DNA from: Candidatus Moranbacteria bacterium CG_4_8_14_3_um_filter_41_13
GTDB taxonomy: Bacteria; Patescibacteriota; Minisyncoccia; Moranbacterales; UBA1568
NCBI GenBank assembly: GCA_002782305.1
Contig: PFHN01000072.1
Span: forward strand, 1 to 13,657
Length of the DNA stretch: 13,657 nt
Direction: 5' to 3'
The notes beneath the pieces were generated by a model. It ran no database searches. It had not been told where the DNA came from and was given only the letters and a program-made list of their open reading frames with translations. Positions within the stretch are counted from its first letter, which is position 1. Each line of letters starts with the position of its first letter. Both the position numbers and the translations under genes were made by a program. Positions 5,615 through 13,203 of the stretch are shown here, in pieces.

Positions 5615-7525
5615 ATGTATTCTCTCGTTCGTTCATCAGAAAATCCGATTATTCTCCCTGACAGTCAAAGTTTTTGGGAAGATTTGGCGACGTTCAATGG
5701 ATCACCTATTATACATAAAGACAAAGTGCACGTTTTTTACCGTGCCCTCGCACATCCAGAAGTACATAGCGGAGCGTATTTACAACTTTCTACTATCGGA
5801 CATACCGTGAGTGATGATGGAATCCATTTTGATGAATACAAACAGTTTATTGTACCAGAAGAAGCATGGGAAAAGTTTGGTTGTGAAGATCCCAGGGTCA
5901 CGAAACTCGGTAACAAATTTTATATTTTCTATACGGCATTAGCGACATATCCTTTTTCGCCAGCCGGTATCACTGTCGGACTCGCTATTACGAAAGACCT
6001 GAAGAAAATTGAAAGCAAGCATCATATCACGCACTTCAATTCAAAAGCAATGACACTCTTTCCAGAAAAAATAAATGGGAAAATCACAGCCCTGCTCAGT
6101 GTGAATACCGATCAACCGCCAACCGCCATTGCGATCGCTACGTTCAAGAAAGAGGAGGAGATGTGGTCGAAATCATACTGGGACAAGTGGTACGCTTCGT
6201 TTTCTGAGCACGCTCTCGACCTTCACAAACAAGAAGGTGATCATGTAGAGATAGGTGCGACGCCACTTAAAACCAAGGCTGGATGGCTCCTCGTGTATTG
6301 TCATATTTATCATTACGGAAAGGAGGATCAAGTATTTGGTATCGAAGCAGTATTGCTTGATCTGAAAAATCCTCAGAAAATACTCGGACGCACTCCGACC
6401 CCACTCCTCATTCCTCAGGAAGAATACGAGCGTTACGGTATGATTCCAAATATTATTTTCCCTTCTGGTGCTTATATCGAAGAGGACGATTTGCATATTT
6501 ATTATGGAGCAACCGACACGACTGTTTGCCGTGCTACGGTCAAACTCTCAAAACTCGTGAAGGAAATGATGGCGAGGCCCAGTGAACTCTCCTTCGAGCG
6601 TAATCATGACAATCCTATTCTCGAACCTATCCCTGAGCACGATTGGGAAGCTATGGCAGTCTACAATCCAGCCGCTATTTACGAAGACAATAAAGCGCAT
6701 ATCGTTTATAGAGCCCAAGGATTTGATGGTACATCACGTTTTGGTTATGCAGTGAGTAAAGATGGTCATCATATAGATGAACGCTTCCCAGTGCCAATTT
6801 ATGAGCCAAGAGAGGCATTTGAACAAAAGATACACTCTGGGAACTCTGGTTGTGAGGATCCTCGCTTTACCAAATTTGGCAAAACCTATTATGTCTGTTA
6901 TACCGCTTTCGATGGTGTCAATCCTCCGCGTGTGGCAATGACAACTATCTCTGTCAAAGATTTTCTTGACCGAAAGTTTGAGAATTTTACTAAACCAATT
7001 CTCCTTTCCAATGCTGAAATCGATAACAAAGATGCTGCACTTTTTCCAGAGAAAATTGATGGTCAATACGTCTTCATTCATCGGGTACAACCGTCTATTC
7101 ATCTCAATTACATCAAAGATCTTTCTTTGTTCGACGGAGAGAATTTTTTCGTGCGCCATCCTATTTTGTCTCCACGCATCAATATGTGGGATGATTTGAA
7201 AGTTGGTCTTTCTTCTACTCCTATCAAAACAGACAAGGGTTGGCTTCTTATCTATCATGGTGTTTCTTCCATTGATCATATGTATCGCGTCGGTGCAGCA
7301 CTTCTCGATCTGAAACATCCAGAAAAAGTTATTGGCCGAACACGCATGCCTCTTCTCGAACCACGTATGCTGTATGAGAAAGAGGGGATTGTCCCTAATG
7401 TTGTCTTTCCTTGCGGATCTATTGTTATAGGGAGCAAACTTGTCATCTACTACGGAGGAGGAGACAGAGTTATTGGTAGCGCCTCTATGAGTCTTGCGAA
7501 ACTCTTGAAAGAACTCACTGATTAA
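5615..7525 (+). CDS. Tandem double-GH130 protein
   Basis: From the ATG at 5615 the product has 636 residues and consists of two complete GH130 domains. Domain 1 (about 9-322) has NPIILP, WEDLATFN, GCEDPR (Asp92), SKAMTLFPEKI (Lys144, Glu151) and GWLLVY. Domain 2 (about 330-634) has NPILEP, WEAMAVYN, GCEDPR (Asp415), NKDAALFPEKI (Lys472), His489, PPRVAM, GWLLIYHG and YYGGGD. Domain 1 is divergent: the His of LHS/IHR is Leu161, the YHG triplet is YCH, and a Gly stands where domain 2 has Arg. Domain 2 looks like an ordinary phosphorylase-type domain. The gene lies 22 nt after the first GH130 gene, in one unit, with no signal peptide. A TTG at 5543 would add 24 residues inside the upstream gene and is unlikely. 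The natural substrate is unknown; beta-mannosides are the family's usual substrates. Confidence 0.85.
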   Translation: MYSLVRSSENPIILPDSQSFWEDLATFNGSPIIHKDKVHVFYRALAHPEVHSGAYLQLSTIGHTVSDDGIHFDEYKQFIVPEEAWEKFGCEDPRVTKLGNKFYIFYTALATYPFSPAGITVGLAITKDLKKIESKHHITHFNSKAMTLFPEKINGKITALLSVNTDQPPTAIAIATFKKEEEMWSKSYWDKWYASFSEHALDLHKQEGDHVEIGATPLKTKAGWLLVYCHIYHYGKEDQVFGIEAVLLDLKNPQKILGRTPTPLLIPQEEYERYGMIPNIIFPSGAYIEEDDLHIYYGATDTTVCRATVKLSKLVKEMMARPSELSFERNHDNPILEPIPEHDWEAMAVYNPAAIYEDNKAHIVYRAQGFDGTSRFGYAVSKDGHHIDERFPVPIYEPREAFEQKIHSGNSGCEDPRFTKFGKTYYVCYTAFDGVNPPRVAMTTISVKDFLDRKFENFTKPILLSNAEIDNKDAALFPEKIDGQYVFIHRVQPSIHLNYIKDLSLFDGENFFVRHPILSPRINMWDDLKVGLSSTPIKTDKGWLLIYHGVSSIDHMYRVGAALLDLKHPEKVIGRTRMPLLEPRMLYEKEGIVPNVVFPCGSIVIGSKLVIYYGGGDRVIGSASMSLAKLLKELTD

Positions 7526-7556
7526 AAAAACAGTGGCTATATTTTACAGAAGCAAC

Positions 7557-7587
7557 AAAAAACACTCGCTTTTACGGGTGTTTTTTT
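7557..7587. terminator. Bidirectional intrinsic terminator
   Basis: AAAAAACACTCG (7557-7568), a 6-nt loop and CGGGTGTTTTTT (7575-7586) form a 12-bp stem with one T-G wobble. A runs on the left and T runs on the right make it work in both directions. It sits between the GH130 unit (ends 7525, plus) and the glycosyltransferase (ends 7602, minus), closing both. Confidence 0.85.
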
Positions 7588-7601
7588 ACGGGTAAGATAT
7601 G

Positions 7602-8543
7602 TTATTCTCTTTCTTTTCGTATTACGTAGAGTGGCCTTTTGATCACTTCTTCGTGAATGTTCGCTATATAGAGAGAAATGAGTCCAAGAGACATCAGGAT
7701 GATACCGACGAGGAAAACGATAAATATAGCGAGGTCTTCGGAATCAGAGAAGGTGAGTGCCCAATACCACTTGAAGAAATACTTTCCGAGAAATATATAG
7801 GAACCAGCAATAAGGGAGAATGACGTAATGAAAATACCGATATAACCTGCTACTTTGAGCGGGAAGAGGCTCAGTGACATAAAGCTATTCAGAGCTAGTT
7901 TCAGGAGTTTCCAAACGCTATAACTCGCTGTTCCGTGCAGGCGCTCTTCGGCATCGAAGAAAATATATGTTCTTCGAAAACCGAGCCAATCGATGAGTCC
8001 TCTTGTCAAACGTTTTGTTTCTTTGAATTCATTGAAGGCATCAATAACCGCTCGATCAAGGAGTCTGAAATCAGTGGCATTGGGAGTAATCTCCGTGTCA
8101 GATATTTTGTTTAAGATAACATAAAAAATCTTTCCACCGATTTTCTTGACCCAAGAATCGCTTTTGCTCTCTTTCCGTATCCCGACGACAACATCAGATC
8201 CTTCTTCCCATTTGGCAATGAAATCAGGAATGAGTTCTGCTGGGTGTTGGAGATCGGCGTCAATCATCATACAGGCATCACCAGTGCAGTGGCGGAGTCC
8301 AGCTGTGGTGGCAATTTCTTTGCCAAAGTTTCGTGAAAAATCAATGAGCTTCACGCGAGTATCTGCTTTGGTCAGTTTGGTCACTTCTTCTGCTGTCGTA
8401 TCTTTACTTCCATCATTTACAAAGAGAATTTCGAAAGTATATCGATCACTGAGTGGCTTCAGTACCGACTGTAATCTCGTATAGAGTGGCATTACGTTTG
8501 CCGACTCATTGTAAGCGGGAATGATGAATGAAAGTAATTTCAT
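7602..8543 (-). CDS. GT2 glycosyltransferase, DPM1/GtrB-like, membrane-bound
   Basis: The 313-residue product opens with LSFIIPAYNESANV and has the nucleotide-sugar binding residues of GT-A enzymes: Asp44 in VNDGSKD, and the DAD metal-binding motif (Asp95-Ala-Asp97) followed by LQHP. Later motifs typical of the polyprenyl-phosphate sugar synthase branch are visible: TDFRLLDR (157-164), a Arg-rich KRLTRGLIDWLGFRR region and ERLHGTASYS (200-209). Two C-terminal membrane segments (about 232-253 and 272-295) fit GtrB/ArnC/DPM-like enzymes, which transfer a sugar from UDP- or GDP-sugar to a polyprenyl phosphate on the cytoplasmic face. The sugar cannot be read from sequence. It is the last gene of the minus-strand unit, 16 nt after the DUF2892 gene, and faces the GH130 genes tail to tail. 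Confidence 0.9.
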   Translation of the reverse strand: MKLLSFIIPAYNESANVMPLYTRLQSVLKPLSDRYTFEILFVNDGSKDTTAEEVTKLTKADTRVKLIDFSRNFGKEIATTAGLRHCTGDACMMIDADLQHPAELIPDFIAKWEEGSDVVVGIRKESKSDSWVKKIGGKIFYVILNKISDTEITPNATDFRLLDRAVIDAFNEFKETKRLTRGLIDWLGFRRTYIFFDAEERLHGTASYSVWKLLKLALNSFMSLSLFPLKVAGYIGIFITSFSLIAGSYIFLGKYFFKWYWALTFSDSEDLAIFIVFLVGIILMSLGLISLYIANIHEEVIKRPLYVIRKERE

Positions 8544-8559
8544 AAGCTGTAAAGAGGCT

Positions 8560-8784
8560 TTAATTATGAGCGTTATCTTTCTTCATAATTTTCGCTACGA
8601 TGATTGCTCCAGGACAATAACCTGTCAGAGCAAAGATGATAAACATAATACCAATGAAGAGTGATCCGAAAATGAAGTAAGGATGTATGAGTACAGAAAG
8701 CATAACGCATACTACGACGAGAAATCCTCCTAACACGAACATCATACGGTCTACAGACCATTTAGAAACATCCATTCGATACAT
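8560..8784 (-). CDS. DUF2892 (YgaP-type) small membrane protein
   Basis: The 74-residue product has two hydrophobic segments (about 14-33 and 37-55) and ends in GYCPGAIIVAKIMKK. The N-terminal D-R-M region, two helices and the G-x-CP motif after the second helix are the DUF2892 pattern, known from the C-terminal membrane part of the rhodanese YgaP and from many stand-alone small proteins. The single Cys (about residue 57) sits at the conserved place. Its role is unknown; its neighbours here are an RND pump and its adaptor, 4 nt upstream, and a GT2 16 nt downstream. Possible own promoter inside the end of the pump gene (8817-8830). Start ATG at 8784 fits the hydrophilic first residues. Confidence 0.8.
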   Translation of the reverse strand: MYRMDVSKWSVDRMMFVLGGFLVVVCVMLSVLIHPYFIFGSLFIGIMFIIFALTGYCPGAIIVAKIMKKDNAHN

Positions 8785-8788
8785 AATT

Positions 8789-11700
8789 TTACTTCACTAT
8801 TGAATTATTCTTGTTTGAATTATACCACTTCTTTTGTTCAAAAACAAAGTAGACAAGCGGGAATACCAGAAGAGTGAGGAATGTTGAGGCGGTAAGACCA
8901 AAAATAATAGACCAGCCCAAGCCCTCCCAGACAGGATCGCTCACAATGGTGAAGGAACCAAGAATGGCAGCAAGTGATGTAAGGGCAATCGGAAGCAAAC
9001 GAATACGTCCCGTCTCGATGAGTGCTTCTTCTATGTTTTGTCCAGATTTCTTCAGTGGTTCGAGATACTCGAGGTAAATAACAGCATTTTTTACTGCCAG
9101 ACCAGCGAGCGCTATCACTCCAATCATAGATGTCGCATTGAAATACGTATCTTTGAGAATATGGAGCATAGCAAACCCAGGAAGCACCCCAATAAGAGCA
9201 AGCGGAATACTCGTCATAATAAGTACAGGAACAAAAAGAGATTCTGTTTTGGCTGCAAGAATAAAATAGATCAGAAAAAGGGCAAGTCCCATCGCAATGC
9301 CAAGGTCACGAAAGACTTCGAGTGTCAGCTTCCATTCCCCACCAATTTCGATGGTATATTCTTCATTCGTGATTGCATCCCTATATGTTGTACCAAGAAG
9401 CGACCAGGAAATGAGCTCGCCTGATTTTTGCGGAAGGGTATAGGCACGAAGTTTTGGTAAGAGGTCAAGAACTGCATAAATAATACTGCGTCCTTCCATC
9501 TCTCCTGAGAGATACACGGTTTTTTCACGATTATCGGAGAGCAGAGCCGTATCGACGGAGACATCATTTTTCTCTATGACTTCAGTGAGTGGTATCGTGG
9601 TGCCACTTTGTGTCATCAGTCTGATATACATCAGATCGTTTTCATTATCACGTGATTCTTTATTTAATCGCACAATGATATTTTCCTGTTCTGTTTTTTT
9701 CACATCGGGGGAAGATTCATGGTAGAGGCCGATAGAGGTACCCGAAAGTGCCGTGTGCATCGCGGTAACGATATCACTTGGGGTGATACCAAGAAGCATT
9801 GCTTTCTCCCGATTGATACGATAAGAAAGATTCATGCCACGTTCTGAAAGTGAGGTGTCGATATCCACGATACCAGGAATATGCTTCATTTGCACGACCA
9901 TATCACGCGCAATATTTTTTCTCGTCTGATCATTGCCACCTTTTACTTTGAGGAGGAACGTCGCGAGGACTGGTGGTCCTGGTGGATCTTCTACTAAACG
10001 CACTGTGACATCAGGATTTTCCGTTGTAAAAAGCATGAGTGATGCTCTGAGTTCAGAAGCAATGTCTTCGGATGTGGACGTACGCTCCTCGTGAGGAGTC
10101 AGGTGTATTTTGTAGGTTGCCTCATTTTTTTCTCTGCGGTTGCCACTACCTTTAAAGAGTCCATTGAAATCTACAATAGGAGCTTCGCCAATGAATGTTT
10201 CGATACTGGTGACATTTGGTTCGTTTAATAGAAGAGCCTCTACTTTTTTGGCTACCTCTCGTGTCTTTTCGATATCTGTTCCATTTGGCAGATCGAGATA
10301 GAGAGAAAACTGGTCTTTGTTTGCTTTCGGCAAAAGACGAAACGGTACGAGCGGAGTGAGAGGAAGAATGAGCGAAAAAACAAGAAGAGTCATTACACCG
10401 CCTAAAAAGAGACGCCTTGATTTCTTATTCGTCAGCAAATGCGCAAGGAAAAGAGCATAACCCTTTTCAATCCTTTTGACGATACGAAAGAAAAATCCTG
10501 ATTCGTACGAATGATCCTTTATTTTTGTTTGCTTTCCTTTCTTGGCGAAGAGGAGGGCGAGGAAAGGATTGATAGTCACCGCGAAAAGAAGTGAAGCAAG
10601 GAGTGCCACAGGTACGAAGAAGGGGATTGGTCCCATATATGGACCCATCATTCCGGTAACAAATGCCATAGGAATAAAAGCAATCGCCATTGTGAATGTT
10701 GACAGTGCGAGCGCTCCGCCTACTTCATCGACCGCTTTCACAATCAATTTTAATTTATTCTCATGAGGGTAGAGCCTGAAATAACGAGCAATGTTTTCCA
10801 CTACTACGATAGCATCATCCACCAGAAGACCCAGCGAGAGAATGAGAGCAAAAAGCGTAATACGGTTGACCGTCTGACCTGCCATCAATCCTGTACCAAA
10901 GACAGCGAGGAGTACAAGAGGTATGGAGATAGTAGCAATGAGAGCATTTTTCGTACCAAGAAAAATAAAGAGGAGAATACCCACGATAGCAATTGATTTG
11001 ATGAGATCGAACGTCAGTTTGGAAATTTCCTTACTTGCAATTTCTCCTTCATTATTCAAAAGTGTGATATGGACGTCATTTGGAATCAGACTGCCTTTGA
11101 GTATTTCGAGTGTCGCGAGTGTACCCTTTGAAACCACAGTGGAATTTGTTCCTCTCAGTTTCGAAAGGGCAATATGAACAATGGGAGAAGAAGTTTTCCC
11201 TTTTTCAGTACGACTAACATAGTTAGTTATTTCTCCTGGTCCATACGTTACCTCGGCGATATCACCTATCCGTACTATTTTGTCACCATTTTTTCGGAGA
11301 ATAATATTTTTCAATGTAGATGTATCTTCAATCGTTCCCACGATATTCACCAGAGCATTATGATCACCGCTCTTTAGTGTATCCAGCGTATAGATATCAT
11401 TCACAGAAGAGAGCACACGGAGGACCTCCTGTATCGTAAGATTATATGTAGAGAGTTTGGCACCATCAACATCTATAACCAGATTATTGATACGGCCACC
11501 TTTTATTTCCACCTTCGAAATACCTTCCGAAAGTTTCATCCTATCTGCAATATCAATAGCCAGTTTTCGCAGTGAGCTCTGGGATAATATTTCTGATGAA
11601 AGCCCAATATCGAGAATTGGTACATCATCAGGATCGATAGACTGGACAATCGGGTCAGTCACACCTATTGGTTTGGCGCCCATATTATCCCGGAGTTTTT

Positions 11701-12070
11701 GATTGAGGGTTATTTTTGCATTTTCACGGTTTGATCCCACTAAAAATTTTACGATAACGATACTTCTGCCTCCAGGAAAACTCTGTGAAGATATTTCATC
11801 AATATCAGTCAATTCCAATACTTTGTCTTCGATAGGACGTGTAATGAGTTCGTAGACTTCACTCACATTGGCGCCAGGAAAATCAGTTGTGATGGCGAAA
11901 GCTGGTGCTACAATCTCTGGATTGTATTGTTTGGGCATAAGAGAGAATGAAATCGCTCCCCACACAGCGAGAAGAAGAATCGACAATACGGACAGCTCAG
12001 TGTTTTTCAAAAACATCTGAGTAATTTTTCCTGCGATACCGAGTTTTTCTTTTGTATTATTTTGCGTCAT
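8789..12070 (-). CDS. AcrB-type RND efflux transporter
   Basis: The 1093-residue product is a full-length RND pump: TM1 (about 26-46), the first extracytoplasmic loop with FPGANVSEV and TRPIEDKV, a TM2-TM6 block (about 360-510), a second large loop beginning RLLPKANKDQF, and a C-terminal TM block. The proton-relay residues of AcrB are all present: Asp418-Asp419 in GLLVDDAIVVVEN (TM4), Lys994 in VKNAV (TM10), and Arg1024 and Thr1031 in RIRLLPIALTS. The double Asp points to the hydrophobe/amphiphile (HAE) type, not the heavy-metal (HME) type, in which TM4 normally reads Asp-Gly. It overlaps the adaptor gene by 14 nt (adaptor first), showing co-expression. Such pumps export drugs, dyes, lipophiles or metabolites by proton antiport as trimers. 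Substrate unknown. Confidence 0.95.
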   Translation of the reverse strand: MTQNNTKEKLGIAGKITQMFLKNTELSVLSILLLAVWGAISFSLMPKQYNPEIVAPAFAITTDFPGANVSEVYELITRPIEDKVLELTDIDEISSQSFPGGRSIVIVKFLVGSNRENAKITLNQKLRDNMGAKPIGVTDPIVQSIDPDDVPILDIGLSSEILSQSSLRKLAIDIADRMKLSEGISKVEIKGGRINNLVIDVDGAKLSTYNLTIQEVLRVLSSVNDIYTLDTLKSGDHNALVNIVGTIEDTSTLKNIILRKNGDKIVRIGDIAEVTYGPGEITNYVSRTEKGKTSSPIVHIALSKLRGTNSTVVSKGTLATLEILKGSLIPNDVHITLLNNEGEIASKEISKLTFDLIKSIAIVGILLFIFLGTKNALIATISIPLVLLAVFGTGLMAGQTVNRITLFALILSLGLLVDDAIVVVENIARYFRLYPHENKLKLIVKAVDEVGGALALSTFTMAIAFIPMAFVTGMMGPYMGPIPFFVPVALLASLLFAVTINPFLALLFAKKGKQTKIKDHSYESGFFFRIVKRIEKGYALFLAHLLTNKKSRRLFLGGVMTLLVFSLILPLTPLVPFRLLPKANKDQFSLYLDLPNGTDIEKTREVAKKVEALLLNEPNVTSIETFIGEAPIVDFNGLFKGSGNRREKNEATYKIHLTPHEERTSTSEDIASELRASLMLFTTENPDVTVRLVEDPPGPPVLATFLLKVKGGNDQTRKNIARDMVVQMKHIPGIVDIDTSLSERGMNLSYRINREKAMLLGITPSDIVTAMHTALSGTSIGLYHESSPDVKKTEQENIIVRLNKESRDNENDLMYIRLMTQSGTTIPLTEVIEKNDVSVDTALLSDNREKTVYLSGEMEGRSIIYAVLDLLPKLRAYTLPQKSGELISWSLLGTTYRDAITNEEYTIEIGGEWKLTLEVFRDLGIAMGLALFLIYFILAAKTESLFVPVLIMTSIPLALIGVLPGFAMLHILKDTYFNATSMIGVIALAGLAVKNAVIYLEYLEPLKKSGQNIEEALIETGRIRLLPIALTSLAAILGSFTIVSDPVWEGLGWSIIFGLTASTFLTLLVFPLVYFVFEQKKWYNSNKNNSIVK
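8817..8847 (-). promoter_or_regulatory. Candidate internal promoter inside the RND gene 3' end
   Basis: On the minus strand TTGTTT (8847-8842), a 17-nt spacer and TGG-TATAAT (ending 8819) lie in the last codons of the RND gene. Transcription would start near 8812, 28 nt before the DUF2892 start. The -10 part is an exact 14-base copy of the promoter at 1147-1160. Since the sequence also encodes KKWYNS, chance cannot be excluded. Confidence 0.35.
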
Positions 12071-13181
12071 AGATTTCTTTCACGAGCTGATTATCTACGA
12101 GCGTATGTTCTCCTTCGATGACAATATGATCATGAGTACTGATACCCGAAAGTACTTCTGTTTTCCCTCCTGTATTCTTTCCAAGTGTTACCGATTGTTT
12201 TTTCACGCGGTTTCCTTCTACCTTGTAAACAAAAGTATCATCATATTCTGAAATGATAGCCTGCGTCGGTATAAGCATCGCTTCACGTTTGTCGCCAACA
12301 GCGAATATTGTTTCTATATATTTCCCCAGGAAAAGCGAAGTAGTATTGGATGTGGATGCGAAATGCACACGCACGAGAGCACGCGTTGAAGCATCTTCCA
12401 CCAAAGAAGCCTGAGCAAAAACAAAGCCTTCATATGTCGCCTCGTCATCTTTGAGTAACACCTCTGAACCTTTTGTTATCCTTTGAGCAATGGTGATGGG
12501 GAGTGAAACGGCGACCTCAAGATTTTTTGGTGAAGCGATAGAATAAATGCTCATACCTGGAGAAACATACGATCCCAAGGAAGCATTCTTTTGCGTAATA
12601 ATGCCAGAAAATGGTGCTTTGATAATTGTATGAGAACTGCTTGCCTCAGATACGGAAAGTATACCGGCCAAAGACGTTTTTTGTCCTTCGATACTCGCCA
12701 TTTGTACATCACGAAAACGCTTGGCGCTGCGCACAGCTTCCTCTGCTGATGCTTTTTCATCCGCACTTGCATTATCAAGCATTGTTTGTGCTTCGTCTAC
12801 TTTTTGATCATAATACTTTTTTGTCTCTTTGAGTGTTTTCTCTATCGATTGAAAAGACAGAGCAGCACCCTTTTGTCCTGCAGTGAGTTCTCTTCCATCA
12901 ATGATCGCCAGTGTCTCACCTTGGTACACGGTATCACCTTCTTCTTTCGTAAGTTTGATGATAGATCCAGCAATACTGGGAGCAACATTGGTCTGGTTGA
13001 CACCTTTGATAAATCCAGCAAAAGATACTGTTTCCTGAAATGTTTCAGGTGCGATAGAGAGCGTTTTGACAGATGGAACACTCTCATTTGGTTTTGGTGA
13101 CTGAGACGTAGAGACACGCGCTCCCAAAAGAGAAAAAACGCCTAATAGGAAAAGAGCAATAAAAAAAGACTTTTTCTTCAT
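12057..13181 (-). CDS. HlyD-like RND periplasmic adaptor (membrane fusion protein)
   Basis: The 374-residue product has a basic start and one N-terminal hydrophobic helix (about 5-21) without a lipobox Cys, so it is probably an uncleaved anchor. The first lipoyl half is at about 68-95 (SIAGSIIKLTKEEGDTVYQGETLAIID), then an alpha-helical hairpin of about 85 residues, then the second lipoyl half (about 185-215, with KAPFSGIITQKNASLGSYV). Beta-barrel and membrane-proximal parts follow to the C terminus. Together with the RND gene, whose start it overlaps by 14 nt, it should form the adaptor-pump part of an efflux complex. The hairpin shows no classical TolC-binding RLxxL...S motif by eye. No TolC-like gene is in the window. 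It lies 22 nt after the regulator gene and shares its promoter. Confidence 0.9.
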   Translation of the reverse strand: MKKKSFFIALFLLGVFSLLGARVSTSQSPKPNESVPSVKTLSIAPETFQETVSFAGFIKGVNQTNVAPSIAGSIIKLTKEEGDTVYQGETLAIIDGRELTAGQKGAALSFQSIEKTLKETKKYYDQKVDEAQTMLDNASADEKASAEEAVRSAKRFRDVQMASIEGQKTSLAGILSVSEASSSHTIIKAPFSGIITQKNASLGSYVSPGMSIYSIASPKNLEVAVSLPITIAQRITKGSEVLLKDDEATYEGFVFAQASLVEDASTRALVRVHFASTSNTTSLFLGKYIETIFAVGDKREAMLIPTQAIISEYDDTFVYKVEGNRVKKQSVTLGKNTGGKTEVLSGISTHDHIVIEGEHTLVDNQLVKEIYDAK

Positions 13182-13203
13182 AAGGAAAAATGGATAAGAG
13201 AAA

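Noticed and set aside
6734..7318. 194-codon minus-strand frame opposite the double GH130 gene
   Set aside because: It lies fully antisense to a GH130 domain with strong family motifs, and its translation shows no protein-like pattern.
7557..7587. CRISPR repeat or mobile-element end
   Set aside because: The inverted repeat is a single copy with A and T tracts between convergent genes, i.e. a terminator. No repeat-spacer array, transposase or integrase is present in the window.
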